A stretch of 54,581 nucleotides of DNA from Planctomyces sp. (GCA_005798445.1 SYJG01000283.1:1-54581), one strand, 5' to 3'. Positions 21,501 to 28,700 are shown, counted from the first letter of the stretch. The notes: generated by a model not told the origin, from the letters alone. A program made the numbers and translations.

Positions 21501-22110
21501 TGGTGCTGCCCGATCGGATATTCGAGTTCTGGATGCTGACATCGACACCTGCAGCGCTGCTCATGTTCTTGAGGCTGACGTCCAGGCCTGTCCCTCCGGT
21601 TCCGGTGGGAGTCACATTGATTTGATCGACGGCCAACGACTGCAACGCGACGTTGTCCAGAGTGATGCTGATGCCTTTTTGATTGGCCCCGGCGGTGATG
21701 AATACGTTGTCGATCGAGATGTGATTCAACCCCGTCAGATTGCTGAGGTTGATACGGATGCCTTCGCCGGCTCCGCTGATCAACGTGGATTCAAAAGTCG
21801 CGGACTGCGAGACTCCAATCAGCAGGTCGTCGTAGTCGGAGATGCCGTCGTTATTCGGGTCCAGCAAGCTGTTGGTGATGCTGATGCCAGGGGTGCTGGC
21901 GGTGCTGGTGAAGACGTTCGTGCCCGTCACCGGATTGATGTCGATCACAAGCGGCCTGATGGACAGAAGCGACCGTTCTTCCAGGACTTCCGCCAACCGA
22001 GCGTGACGCAGATTCTGCCGACGGGAATCGGCCTGTTTGCGGCGAGCGCGGCTCAAGCGATGACGAGTGAACGACTGACGCAAAGCTCGAATCCAAGACG
22101 TCAGCAACAT
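3541..22110 (-). CDS. Giant LEPR-XLL surface protein (beta-helix, Ig-like, Calx-beta, RTX), 6,189 aa
   Basis: One uninterrupted frame. ATG 22110 follows GGGAGAAG. The N-terminus is basic (MLLTSWIRALRQSF) with LEERSLL at 43-49, a planctomycete LEPR-XLL-type signal. Order by approximate residue: right-handed beta-helix repeats (50-1150); Ig-like domains of the VTVTFSEPV type (1340-2260); three beta-helix regions each opened by a CSLREAI-like head (SLRQAIQEANA; SLRAAIMESNA; TLRAAIMEANA) and closed by NNGGPTxTHA...DIGA (choice-of-anchor Q type); Calx-beta domains (4670-5110); RTX calcium-binding nonapeptides (5350-6150). Eight copies of a ~70-residue module interrupt these domains. The C-terminus contains INELF, shared with the protein at 37954. 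Presumably exported and Ca-binding at the cell surface; substrate unknown. A terminator lies at 3368-3403. Confidence 0.93.
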   Translation of the reverse strand: MLLTSWIRALRQSFTRHRLSRARRKQADSRRQNLRHARLAEVLEERSLLSIRPLVIDINPVTGTNVFTSTASTPGISITNSLLDPNNDGISDYDDLLIGVSQSATFESTLISGAGEGIRINLSNLTGLNHISIDNVFITAGANQKGISITLDNVALQSLAVDQINVTPTGTGGTGLDVSLKNMSSAAGVDVSIQNSNIRSGSTSASGVNVSLESVSKSTHIGELTMSDSTVEGFRVVTSPNSILYSAIDQASVRNSRIQDGAANPAARGITYTLNRTTVGDLRVEENINLRSVAVTTTDSPLSTVSISNNPSFNVSGFAVNDTIRDAIRINATSTNAVGTQRSDVTNLRIVGNTITGSGASGVGAVTANGIVLNLTDSNLGNIGVASAGARIAGNTISNLSGTANNPAAAISVVATATSTFVAGNGGFPLLLDFQGDGTANDTNGITQNTLTANNGRGIVVTGRADTSFLADITANTLQGGAATNRREGVLINFVARPTLVSEDSFSLNFSDNTIDGSQGSAVSLALQDTAIGSFVIRNNEITNSTSFPVVSTVTATNPDGLLVVLEGTNSNQEAVNILKSSVIEDNFIGVTRTGLAGPNAANGVLINSQEASIVQDLRILNNTFRNNGLNNSHAGLQFLREDKSELVASSPSTRAVTVSGNTFGLNRNGILLDARNGSVDLLDFDISGNFIGVDANGTDIGNLDDGINLRTQADARLLANISENQIRFNDGNGINLNDRFDNFSTDKRQIGGTWINNTISNNEFSGIQISGKHGLFDEATGVTTPLVIGQEGQGNLIQNNGLNGIQIFGRVIVNTPQGILERSTAVGTVSITNNRVEANGRSGIFVESSDEKIDIRHNQIEANFGKGIDFQLVRGIPTLPTNNGIRGVISATIRDNVVTKQLDNATTGEQGDGIEITGIELVRSTIGALRENNDDLGLFFGLILNNFVDANAGRGIDILNIGAGTMQLRIGDGTEAGENKILRNQLDGIRLVNTGERGQHGRQDTIPTAAEPLGVTQNVVSADAAFAPDMMVDVSMNIIRNNGIGLPDSIQTGGVSEVNGSGLVVLAAGVGQGANPIGTAFDFYANEVGANSGDPNAGNGRVNLRVTNNEFEGNFGNDFVIAPYTAIIPPLTEGTWNTTTYVFGMFLDPLIRVNAVVTGNSGNGMDVIRPAPEYTNPEPVFKSRLRSAGPPGPFVSATRPRNATRLAVDGNPQFFANGYAFVYPGVDERAYGVQTGDFSLQLNNTFISQGPNPNTPVTTLRVESGFDDSGSTAGFAFHSPGPGPGSDDNFDDTSKAIANGVLPTINGRIDTLWDSVLQGTFSFPNVDSPTFVFPTVRNFPTLGNSSPATIIVDFSEFVRFVDITDFRLLRDGVVVSLAGLAASPVNSSKDPYSPDAFKSYTIDLSSVTSLPGNYEFQVLAVDSSNPTFTAIRDVHTQFNNQGNVLTRVTDGAGVLQDYALSHLFSIDNASPVATISPVTPNPRNAAAGIVTVTFNEPVTGVDIADFQLFRDSGLGPVPVNLGSVTVIAVSSTEYTMNLNQLSGAPGTYELRFVSTDSNTVVRDLAGNSVSEPVASTLQLDINSSDSEITLSSMAGFPSFASSEVPFVIEIEGEQLLVTGVSGATLTVSRGFNGTTPASHLTPAVVTLKVADSDSWLVDTTLPFVNSVADSLVTTSITSPVNAHPASIIFNFSETVSGVDNSDFTLLLTNTDGITSKIDILAVDLSGPLFPLFPLSGSQYELNLLNLAAEAGTYRLTVNPLNSGIVDIAGNTFLTSFSTSWVLDVAAPLADIVDVAPDPRQTPVDALNTIFSETVTFENPSDPLNPLDASAHYVLAYDDGTTATAGSISDAANGGTIVVTSAAHGLSDGDRITIFGVQGNTNANGVFTVMGVTSDTFDLWDAVGVNPVPGGDIYTGGGRWVRTVSLTGLTVVPQSGTQPDTRFVLNLSSVTLAQGTYILSLLADGTIKDVALNTVGPATGQFNVAAQDIWTNGPDAAPTGTIDAITSPRGTNAGIVTVTFSEPLQKINGSSPVDFKDFRLTRGAATISLANVTITQTGPTTYTLDLSASGLTDVDGTYTLRLLNSNTTTPDTASPLRDLTGNSLADDSDPLTATGIASEVVWVKDGTLSGPQVTSFIDQGRVTVTNPAPSLQGFTKLRAVNMLTINFSENVTGIDLTDASRNFLLTRQATGGVAIPVSLDNIPVQKVTESQYRINLSTLTGTDGTYRLTVLANGLIKNKAAVPVELKNPQTVTWLKDGTMRPSTVGDSIDLSPGNEVVGTGSSYSLRQAIQEANALAGDDVIELGTGTYTLSLSGVQEDFAAVGDLDIRQNLVIRGKGVGVTIIDATALANQPTTTNRDRLFQILSNVTVTIQGVTIQKGAVTGSEDGGAIRNSGNLTILDSVIQNSTSQDDGGAINNTGTLTINRTTISGNTAVATGGAIRNAGTLFINNSILSGNRTTGGSGHGGALMNAATFSATLEGVTISGNTAQSATGGGIRNDGNLRLINDTIAFNRSLNVGAGISRNLGTVTIGNTIVSDNTLTTSAVPPTPSDVAGTFVSLGGNLVRTLGNAIGFTGIGDQLNVNPNLQPLGNNGGPTLTHALPAFDATGLLPNPAIDRGLDGNVTDQNRVTSLDQRGALRFLDGLNTFNAVDIGAFEFGTFFVNTTDDSIDVNTGDGLAEDGLRQTSLRAAIMESNALGGESAIMLDGKVYSLKRLTADTTAPTVASITGVPLATITTGGVGVVTITFSERVAGIDLAHLNFTRTTLVGGVPTQSLNLLTAATFQLTKVSDLIYKIENKADIAAGVLNTGLTSVTQTNGFYNLTINPTANVLINGVLTPVNIRDIENLNLAAPANVNWVRGTDTFAPSVTITPAIITNQFIQNAGTVTVTFSEKVTGVSASNFTLTRDPDGLGPNPAVPVTGLVVTPITNEGANFAGRTAVTINFQALTALNGSYVLTFNPAVGANVTVKDTAGNNLTGGIVTRNWVKSAAVRLADVSSNPLNNHVRVDELTKVRLQFTERVAGVKLDDFTLTFDDGSGLGPQAVALSQATLAPPVGTPVTAVPNFGNAAEQWELTFSNKQAARDGVYVLSFDGLANGNQLVTTATTATIVVPFTATTDTATFQVGEDLSRIGDLDVIVGAGRVQIFGKGKDDSTTILGNPQPRTVIDGKSDIDNLSHDRLFDLTVGANVSFSGVELINGKVVYERSGGAIRNLGTLTINDSDVGTTNGATVQGNIADGNGGAIYNAAPSAPITAGLQVAVDANVTTLTVDSVASFPTTVPFQILVDSEFMQVTAVNVATNQFTVIRSVTNPAAHAVNATVSLITARVGIIGSLQVAATNAAATLTLVNVAAFPNTAPFIILVDSEQMQVTVVNAATNEFTVSRGFGGTTPAAHAANAAVTLLSWTTINRSNLQNNIAGSTTSGSQFGKGGAIYNENGAVTITEGVYSGNQAVTDGGAIYNGNQATAELVSTTFTSNFTGRDGGAIYNNNSAVLKISTSSLSGNRADASVNGVVSDSNGDGGAIYNETSATLVLDDSLLQNNSARNGGALYNDDGTLVLNRDTFGVNSALENGGAIVNTSGGSLTLNQGLFTTNSASDNGGAIQNFGNLVVLDAAGNGTQFLSNEAGTDIRPSDTNTGKGGAIFNQDGVVDIRSAAFTLNRSHGDAGVIFNDGDGTLTVRRTTFDRNSADINGGVLVNNDFAQATIDEVTFSNNKSANGDGGAIYNNSDFTSGSTQSLTIDDTTLNNNLARRGGAIFNTSVAGLTMTNSTLSANTASTSGGGLANFGSVSLLNDTLYLNNAPVGAGIANNILGTPPFGPATLKNTLVAGSTSGADLDGDNFINGGHNLIQTVGTVTAYLPDGITPTTIANGDGNGDIVGQNPQLDILRDNGGPTLTHALLFGSLARDAGDNFAVTLNDQRGLNRVFDGDGNGVATVDIGAFESGFVVNSFLDTVDENPGDGINADANGRSTLRAAIMEANARPGEDTIILGPGIFTLTLTGRAEDFRRNSAGNIASSSETGDLDILDDLNIIGAGTELTFIDAAQIDRLFQIFPGVRLKLSNLTLENGNATSTGDGGAIFNQGTTILDNVLLINHSAGRGGGIFNGDLGTMTIEDSLFRGNQAVQHGGALYNDGVLTLLRSEIGAVSRLASAIPFVIGKLQNDVTLGSTTVTLVNASAFPTTTPFVIQVDSELMLVTGVAGNELTVDRGVNGTTAAVHTANTTVTPSVTVTVSDVSDFPTSGPFVIQVDSERMLVTSVLGNEFTVTRGYNGTVATTHLVSAFATLGNTANSHGGGMYNLGSAIITQSSFSGNLAQSRGGGLYNAALTGQLAAVAGNLQVAVTAAALQITLVNAANFPNVTPFTIQVDSEQMVVTAVAGNIFTVTRAANGTTAAAHAVNAVVTLLTIPATATTITLNSVAAFPAVGSFTIQIDSEKMTASVNPGTNTLTVQRGILGTTAVPHLTGATVTSVGQNQATIQQSTFLDNFASSRGAAIYNEEILTIKNSTLSNNDSGTNAALGNSVSGQVTIENSTVVDNVAYRGGGLSNSLIGTVNVHNTIVANNASTAITGAKAPNVRGTFISKNNNFIGNNADSGLSFVNGTNFDQVGSGTNPFDPVLKSLANNGGPTPTHSARTGSPIIDAGNNSGGDPFDQRGANRPTNSDSDIGAVELQDVHVTINDVTLKEGNSGSTIFTFTLSLTKPSIQEVRVHYTLQGDTAFAGEDFANASGDVVFAPNQLNQTLEVVVNGDTTIEPDEQFLVNLSVPADAAFTPTLDRTQAIGNILTDDTGIRISNVNKVEKDPTAADQDYVFSVSVVGALLTTVPGKLQTAATIATTTLNLESVAAFPTTVPFTIQIDSEQMQVTAVDAGTNEFTVVRGFNSTTAAIHAINAVVNRTYLVNYTIADGADPATKATAGLDYAPVGSATGTLTFIAGSNGQLPSAQNITVKVKADQLVEANETFFVNLTSTDLPFEFDKDKGVGTIFNDDLGFNVSSPLPPTQEGVLAPNDVVNFVVSLQQRVYTEVNGVPVQAAINANVQTQDGSATAGSDDYTAVSQTLTFTGTNTTANVAVTVLDDLRFESDETFELRATKGFINGNEDPNTVPGAGTGTISDDDAPPDIWRVYLDSVTGNLIVDLVEAGGVVTNFINTPVDNLPVIIDGDFGGLPQDDLFIVFVTNGNPIPTGGLTVNGFFHVGADTLKILDSEVDLNDNGTLEAFEDLNGNFVLDEMIGATFVTVDYFSTAADAGSVVFDDGTETYTVTYSGLEPIADLTTADSRTFHAPNADLADDNILISVGNTSTSISGTTTGGARAFEDVTFRNPTTLLTVLGNDDKNFIQLSGGGPASTFALIVNAGAGDDTINAGSATLPVTLNGEAGADSITGGDGNDSINGGDETVPGVDGKIKGDTISGGSGSDTIQGGAGDDSISGDAGDDVINGGDNADTILGGAGVENINGGAGNDSIDGGTENDTVTGGADDDTVSGGDGLDTVLGDAGNDILFGGNGVDTLIGGFGDDTMSGDAGNDSIDGLGGDDAIRYTTNPLDPLAQNDHITLTSTRLSIKRPTTEVEFDLVTNTERAEITAGSGINKIDASTFGGSVTMNGLGGNDTLLGGSGSDSMTGGAGNDTVSGGNGNDTILGGDGTTTLVGDGADTITGGAGEDSIKGDAGNDIIDGGTGNDIAAGGIGSDALTGGTGIDTLDGEDGQDTLSGGDDGDSLLGGAGQDFINGEKGDDTIHGDDVGDSLFSGDDTAYGGEGNDYVGGGRGNDILEGNLGNDSVNGNDGNDTLDGAGTGNGNLTLAGNNGLDTLYGGSGDDELLSNDGNDLLIGQGGSNDKFTFNGGVTLADIFTMTLAGNGDPLATPTGIALARLNPGLTFTTILLGVEIFTLNLNGGNDLVTLNDLAGVLDLTVLNINGGDGNDTIDGSLSTSETVSIRAFMGLGNDSVQGTAAGDTIQGEAGDDKITANAGNDSVVGGDGRDSLDGNDGIDTINGGIGDDTIWGGADGDSLIGLDGLDTIWGQGGNDTMDGGIGNDFLDGGYGNPNTPDTGDDSIRGGAGNDKIAGRDGLDKLYGDAGNDTITGGSDNDTIDGGNGDDLVDGGDGDDIINGGAGNDILLGGLGVDSLLGGAGNDRMVGGGEDDTLDGQGGTDTVLGGDGLGTDTHTAGDKRIGETINELFKLTSIRSTIFNELNF
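3640..6070 (-). repeat. RTX (GGxGxDxU) nonapeptide repeat array
   Basis: More than 60 glycine/aspartate nonapeptides of the type GGAGNDSID, in several blocks separated by two non-repetitive spacers (about 5310-5500 and 4380-4620). Such repeats bind Ca2+ in a parallel beta-roll. On the opposite strand the periodicity produces long spurious reading frames. Confidence 0.9.
7430..7650 (-). repeat. Inserted VDSE-type module inside a Calx-beta domain
   Basis: The module (GKLQTAATIA ... FPTTVPFTIQIDSEQMQVT ... NEFTVVRGFNSTTAAIH) splits a Calx-beta domain. Upstream host strand: DYVFSVSVVGAL. Downstream host strand: YLVNYTIADG, continuing to the usual DYAPVGSATGTLTF. Removing the module restores a Calx-beta of normal length. 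Confidence 0.8.
8695..9125 (-). repeat. Two tandem VDSE-type modules within a beta-helix
   Basis: Two consecutive copies (FPNVTPFTIQVDSEQMVVT and FPAVGSFTIQIDSEKM, each followed by a T-V-x-R and a His segment) lie between the beta-helix rungs GGGLYNAALTG and ATIQQSTFLDN, where a single rung of about 20 residues would be expected. Confidence 0.75.
9245..9640 (-). repeat. Two tandem VDSE-type modules within a beta-helix
   Basis: Copies with FPTTTPFVIQVDSELMLVT and FPTSGPFVIQVDSERMLVT sit between LTLLRSEIGAVSRLAS and NTANSHGGGMYNLGS. A normal polymorphic beta-helix goes directly from the first to the second type of rung. Confidence 0.75.
11900..12352 (-). repeat. Two tandem VDSE-type modules within a beta-helix
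   Basis: Copies with FPTTVPFQILVDSEFMQVT and FPNTAPFIILVDSEQMQVT interrupt the beta-helix between DGNGGAIYNAAPSAP and TTINRSNLQNN. The next rung begins only after both modules. Confidence 0.78.
12745..13965 (-). repeat. Ig-like array inserted in a CSLREAI/beta-helix head
   Basis: The second CSLREAI-type head (SLRAAIMESNALGGESAIML ... KVYSLKRL) is cut at a strand that elsewhere continues TYTLSLSGVQEDF...GDLDI. Here about 400 residues of Ig-like domains (VGVVTITFSERVAG; AGTVTVTFSEKVTG; a third with FTERVAGVKLDDFTL) intervene before the head resumes at GEDLSRIGDLDVIVG. Another case of one domain nested in another. Confidence 0.7.
17155..17360 (-). repeat. VDSE-type module between Ig-like domains
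   Basis: A single more divergent copy (VPFVIEIEGEQLLVTGVSG, then LTVSRGFNGTTPASH) lies between the end of one Ig-like domain (ASTLQLDI) and the usual link to the next (WLVDTTLPFVNSV). Confidence 0.7.
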
Positions 22111-22776
22111 AGAACTTCTCCCGATCTCTGGGGGCGTTGGGGCTTATCGTTGCGCGGACGGACTGTCCAGCGTCACCGGTCGGCCGCGGGGTGCTTGCGA
22201 AGAGTTAGCTCAACATCCTTCATCACCCGGCAGAATCGTCACGATCGCTCGTGGTCGACTTTGGACTGCCTGGTGGTGGCGTTGGCCCGCACCCACTGAC
22301 ATGCTTGACGATGACGAAACAGACCATCCGCGCGCAGGGCGCAGAGTGGCTAATACTGTTTCGTCAAATCGAAAATTGCACTTTTTGACGACTGGCGATT
22401 TCGCCACCGAGGAGCGATCTCCGCGGGTCCGCACCATCCACAACGCATCCTGTCGTTGGTTTCGCTTTTGAGCGTCGTCTCGCTCTTTTGCGAATCGTCG
22501 GACCAATGGACGAATCCTGTTTCGCAGGTTCGACCCGAAAAATCCGACTGACCGGTGTGAGTTCCAATCTTGTTGTGGCCCGCGTGCGCTTCCCATCGGA
22601 ATTGCGGCATCAAAGTGACGAGCACCCCGATCGCAGTCAATCCCGCATTTTCAGAGTTATTGATTTCGCGGGAGGATTGGCCGCTCGCCCAACTCTCATG
22701 CTTCACTGCGGCGAGCAGCAACAGTCTACCCGACGATCGACGACCAGATATTCGACGAGGCACGGTTTCGGCAATT
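22111..22776. other. 666-bp intergenic region between the two giant genes
   Basis: No supported gene: the reading frames here lack recognisable motifs. It contains an 11-bp inverted repeat (TGACGAAACAG at 22312-22322, complement at 22356-22366). The leader and any promoter of the 6,189-codon gene must lie here or the gene is read through from the one upstream, but I cannot pick a convincing promoter. No clear terminator follows the stop at 22777. Confidence 0.5.
22312..22366. repeat. 11-bp inverted repeat upstream of giant gene
   Basis: TGACGAAACAG and its exact complement, with 33 bases between, about 200 bp before the ATG at 22110. It could be a regulator site or a leader hairpin; nothing else supports a role. 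Confidence 0.5.
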
Positions 22777-25700
22777 TCAGCTTCTCAATGCGATCAACGC
22801 ATCGAAGATGCCGTGGTAATCGATTTCGAACGCGGCAGCTTTTTCAGCGGCCGTATTGGAGGCATCGGTCAGCACGTCACTTCCAATTCCCGAGATGACA
22901 TCGGCATCTGCGCCCGTGCCGCTGATCAGCTTGTCGATGTCGAAATCTTCGAGGATCGGGGAGTCAGGATCGAAGGCACCCGACCACAGCTTGTCGGCAC
23001 CAGTTCCACCGTTGATGGAATCCTTGCCGATGCCACCGATCAGGATGTCACTGCCAATATCACCGCTGATGGTGTCATTTCCGGCTTCACCGTCGATGGC
23101 GTCATTGCCATCACCACCGCTGATACTGTCGTCGCCGGCTCCTCCGAGGATCGTGTCATTTCCCTTGCCCCCGCTGATCGTGTCACCTTTGACCTTGCCG
23201 CCAACCACTGGAGTGAACTCGTCACCGCCGTCGATTTGGTCGTCGCCCGCGCCTCCCGTGAGTTTGTCCTGTCCGGCCAAGCCTCTGATGATCATGGTCC
23301 CGGCAAATGTGCCACCGCTAATCGTGTCGTTGCCGGATGTGCCGATGAGTTCGGCAGCTTCGATTGTGTTGGGTATCAGCTTGTCGCTGCCACGGCCCGA
23401 CATCGTTGTGGGAGTCATCGACAAACTGGAGACGCCTGATTCCATAATCGTATCGCGAAGGCCGGCTCCGCCGTTAAACGTGTCGTCACCGAGTCCGCCA
23501 GTCAGCGAGTCATCGCCACCACCACCTTCCAGCACGTCGGCATTCGTTCCACCGATAAGTTTGTCAGCACTGTCGCCACCTTGCAGCGTTGTCTTTCCGG
23601 TAAAGAGATGGGCATCCAACGTGTTTTCGTCGTCGCCTCCGATCAGCTTCGCAGTCTCGATCGCGATCAAATCATCAATGCCCAGGCCGCTGAGCTGAGT
23701 GGGAGATAAGAATGTGAAGTCTACATTCCCGGACTCGAAGACTTGGTCGATGTCCGCCCCGCCATTGAGCGTGTTCGTGCCACCATTCCCGCTCAACGTG
23801 TCATTGCCAGTGTCGCCCGACAGCGAATCGTCGCCGTTGCCGCCGATCAAAACGTCGTTCTCGGCTCCCCCCTGCAACGTGACCGAACCCGTGAATGCTG
23901 CTGCATTCAGCGTGTTCCGGGACGCTCCACCAATGAGAACCGCGAAGACAATGTTGTTGAGCGTGTCCGATCCCAACGCGGACAAGACTGGTCCGGACAA
24001 CTTAAACCCGGACAAGTTCGAGTCCGTCAGGACAAAATTGACGTCGCCAGTTTCCTTGAGCGTGTCGGTGCCACCGCCACCATTGATCTCGTCGTCCCCT
24101 TCGCCGCCGGTCAGCACGTCGCCATTTCCGCTGCCGGTCAGGATATCGTTGCCTCCGGCACCATTGATCGTTGCTTTGCCGCCAAAGCCTGTCGCGTCGA
24201 TCTCATTGCCGCTCGATCCACCGGTCAGCACCGCAAATTGGAAGTTGCTGACAGCAGAATCGGTCACGAGTCCAACGGTGAGGCTGGTGCCGTTGAGTGT
24301 CATATTTTCGTTGGCCGTTTCGACCAATGTGTTGATCTCTGAAACGCCCGAGCCACCGTCCATGTCGTCACTGCCCGATGAGCCGGTCAGCGCGTCGTTG
24401 CCCGCTTCGCCGCGAAGGAAATCGTCACCGCTCCCGCCGATGAGCGTGTCATGACCGGCGCCTCCCAGCAATTCCAGATCACGTCCGAAGGCGGTCGTCG
24501 CCTTGAACAGATCGTTGCCGGTGCCCCCGTGGACCGTCACGTCCGGACCGGGCGTCGGGCCGGAGCTCGGATCTTCCAACGAATTGAGCAAGACGCTGTT
24601 GTCGCCATTTCCAACGTTAATCGAAAGTCTCGACAGAGTTGGGAAGAACACGGTGGGCGACGTGATCGATGAAAACTTGCTGACGTGATTGGTTGACACC
24701 CCGTCATCCGAGACAGTGACGACGTCAGACGCTGAATCGAAAACGAATTTCAACTCACTTGCAACTACGCTCGCGTCGAACCGAATCGTCTCCACGCCCA
24801 GCAGTTCAATCGGTCCAAAAATTGAGTCCGGATCGGTGATCGATGCAGAGTTCGCCGAGCTGAATTCCGTTTCAAGTTGATCGAACCCGGCATTCACGAT
24901 TCGAATCGTGTCGTTCATGCCGTCCCCATCGAACACCAAGCCTGAGGCACCCGTGGGTACGGGATCGCCACCGACATAATCCAACGTCAAAACATCTGCG
25001 AAATTCGAGCGTCCGTTGACGACAATCTCGGTCAAGAAGTTTGGGTCGCGAGCCGGGATGACGTCCTGCCCTGTGCTGGAGTTGCGAACGTGCAGCTTGT
25101 CGCCGAGGGGGCCAGTCGTCCGCACGAGTGTGAGCCCGGGCGTGCCGAGCCAATTCTCGGGTTCGATCGTCAGCGATTCGAAATCATCCGCCACACTGAC
25201 CACGATCGTTGCCGTCTTGGAGAGTCCCGTCGGGGCAACCAGGCTGTTGTCGGCAACCTTGACCTGAAGCGTGTATTCGGCCTTCGTTTCAAAGTCCAAT
25301 GCTGCGGAATTGGCGACTCGCAGGACTCCGTTCCTATCGACGGAAAATGCGTCATCGGTATTGCCCGACAGGATGCTGAATGACAGCAGATTCGCAGGCG
25401 TGTCAATGTCTTCGAAATCCAGCGTCAGAACTTCGGTCCCATCTTCGGAATTCTCAAGGATCGACGCCGTGCCGTCGGCAAGTGTCGGTGCGTCATTGAC
25501 CGGGTTGATCGTGACTTTGAAGGTTCGCTCAAAGAAAGTGACATTCCCATCGATCGTGTCATCGTCGGTGACTCGGACCGTGATATTCACGACGCCAAAC
25601 TCGTGAGCATTCGGAATAAGTTCGAATGTTGCTGTCCCATCGCCGTCCACATAAGTGATTAGCCCAGGGCTGGGGATGACCTCTTCATCGTCACTGGAGA

Positions 25701-28700
25701 CTTCGATCGTCAATTCTTGCGTCGATTCTGTTCCCCCCGGCCCTTCCGCGATTCCGGCCAGTGAAATCGAAATCGGAATCGCAGTCGGTTTTTCATCTCG
25801 GACGACATCGGCAATCGGATCGAGAGTCGGCGGATCATTGGTCGCGGTGCTGGCGACTTGGTATTTGAATGTCTTGGTGATGGATGTCCCATCGGCATCC
25901 GTGATCACCACAGTGATGAGAGTCGTCCCGGACACTAACGGATCCGGAACAACCGGCAAGACGGCGTCAAATCTCAGGACAGCGGTCTGGAGTGCGAGAC
26001 TAGGAGGAGTCAACGGGTCTTGCGTGAAAACAACCGGGATCTCTGTGCCGTTGAGGAACGCTGAACTGTCGTCATCCGCCGCGGTGGCGGTGATCGACAA
26101 GATTTGGGAATTCAAGTCGCTGTCACTAATGCCAGTCAGCGTCACATTGGGATCGACAGAGACATCTTCGATGAAAACGAAGTCGGAGGGCGAATCCAAC
26201 GTCGGTGCGTCAGCAACGTTGTTGACGTTGACCAGGAAGTCGCGGAAGTACACTGCGTTATCGAACGATGTCCCCTGCAGCACAACTTCGCCGCGTGTGT
26301 GAGCGACACCTAACGGACGAGCAGCCACCGTCAGAATGTTTCCGGCAACGCCGATGACCGTCATTACTTCGTTGCCGATCTTGATGTCGAAATTCGGCGT
26401 CGCACTCGTCGGGAAACCAGCAGCATTGGTGAGCGTGACTGTCGTCGCAATGTCTGAGATGTCCGCTGCCAGGAATCCGGACGTCCCGAGCACACCGTCT
26501 GGACCAGAGTCCTCGACGGCCACGCGGATCGTCGCTGACCCAAAGACATCTTCCCGGGGCGTGTAACGCAGAGTCCCGGTTGGATTCGCCGACGAGTAAT
26601 CCACCGCCACATGGGAAATCAGCGCTGACCCCACGAAGTCCACCGCGGTTCCAGCGATGGGTGTGCCAGCGACGGTTCCGTTGGCACGACGCTGCACCGT
26701 GAACGTGTTGAACGCCACGACCGAACTGGCAGTCGCAACCGCATGGTCTTGCTCCAAAGTTCCGTCTTGCGCACGTTCCACGGTCAAGACGTTGTCGGCC
26801 TTGCCAGTCACCAACATGACTTCCGAATCGATTCGGATCTTGTACGGGGATGCCGGCGTCGCGGTCGGGAAAGCGGAGGCATCGGTCAGCGTGACCGTGA
26901 GCGCACCGATCGGTGCGGCCGCGAACAACGAATTGGTGGGCGTGCCCGTGACCGTCATTTGTTCGTCGCCGAGCTGAATGGTGAAATTCGGTGTGGCGCT
27001 CTTCGGAAACGCCGAGACATCGAAATCCAACAAGGTGATCGTGTTCACGAGCTTCGAAGAGACATCGTTGGCAAGCGTTCCTCCCAAGAAAATCGGGCCC
27101 AACGAATCCGACAAGACCAACGGCGTGACTTTCAGCTTCTGAGACTCCAGCGGTCCCGCGGTGATACCTGTCAGCGGCACGGAGTTCTCTCCGGAATCTT
27201 CCAGAAGCAGTTTGGTCACTGCGGCACCGACGGCGTGCGCGGCGGCCGTGGTTCCGTTGGCCTCACGCAGCACAGTGAAGAGGTTGCCCGTCACCTTCGT
27301 GACAGTCATTTGTTCGTTATCGACTTGAACCGTGAAATTAGGCGTGCCGCTCACGGGAAACGCCGCGGGGTTGGCCACGGTGATCGTGTTGACGGTCGGC
27401 GAGACAACCGCAGTGACCGCAGAAGCCAGCGTTCCTGTCGGCCATACGAAAGTCACTGGAGCATCAACATCGTGCGTCGCGGCAACAGTTCCGTTGGCCT
27501 TTCGAACCACCGTGAAATTATTGCCTGTCACCTGAGTCACGGTCATTTGTTCGTAGTCGACCTGAATCGTGAAATTGGGTGTGGCACTCGCTGGAAACGC
27601 CGAGGCGTCGGTAAGAAAGATCTCGGTGTCGGTGTCGGTCATCGCGCCATCCAGTTTGTTGGATGGCAAAGCGATGGTCACAACAGCACCAGCGGCGTGC
27701 TTCGCTGCGGTCGTCCCATTGGCATTTCGCAGCACCGTGAAGGTATTGCCCGAAACCGCCGTGACGGTCATTTGTTCGTTATCGACTTGAATCGTGAAGT
27801 TGGGAGTGCCGCTCGCTGGAAACGCCGTAGCATTGGCCAACGTGATCGTCGTCACGGTTGGCGAGCTGACGGCACTGGCGAGCGTGCTGTTGGGCAACGC
27901 GATCGGATTGAGCGTTGGGAGATCATTCACCGGATTGACAGTGACCTCGATCGTCTTGGTGGTTGTCGCGTTGTCGGACGCCGTGCCGATCTTTCCATCC
28001 AAGCCGCCATCCATGATCGCGACTGTCAGAGTCGCTTTCCCCGATTTGAACGCAACCGGTGTGAAACTGATCGTCGCGTTGGTGTCCGGTACTGTGTTCG
28101 CCACCGTGGGATTTGGAATCAGCGCGGTGTTGTTACTGGTCGCCGACAGCACCAAGTAGTTCAAGGCATTCACCGGGGCGAACGGCTCGAACCGTCCCGC
28201 GTCGATGCCCGTCAGGTTGACCGTCTGTAGCGGAGCGCCCTCGGGGATCGGGGGCAGTGTGACCTTCGACGTGTTGACGACTGAGGTTCCATTGATGGTC
28301 GTGATATTCGGTTTGTCGTTGACGGGGTTCACCGTCACATTGATCGTACGAGTCTTCGTCAGATTGTCTGCCGCAGTGTTCGGCGCCGAAACGACGGCTC
28401 CCGCCAAATGCGCGGGAACGACCAGCAAGCCATTCACGTTGCGATCGACTGTGAAGGTTGCTCCAACTCCTGGCAAAGTGTCCGGAGTGATTCCCGTCAC
28501 CGTCATTTCTTCTTTGTTGATCCTGATGTTGAATCCTGGCGCGCTGGGGAACCGGCTGGCGTTGGCGACGAGTACGCTGCCATCCGAGTCCAAAACCTCG
28601 GCCGCCAGAAGATCGATCCCCAAGAGCTCGTCCGCGCCGCCATCGGTCACAGTGACGACGATGGACGCGGTACCGAATCGATCCGCTCCAGGAACGAAGG

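Noticed and set aside
22350-22763. A 137-codon minus-strand frame between the two giant genes
   Set aside because: No recognisable motif, no ribosome site, and overlapping open frames on the same and opposite strands of equal length.
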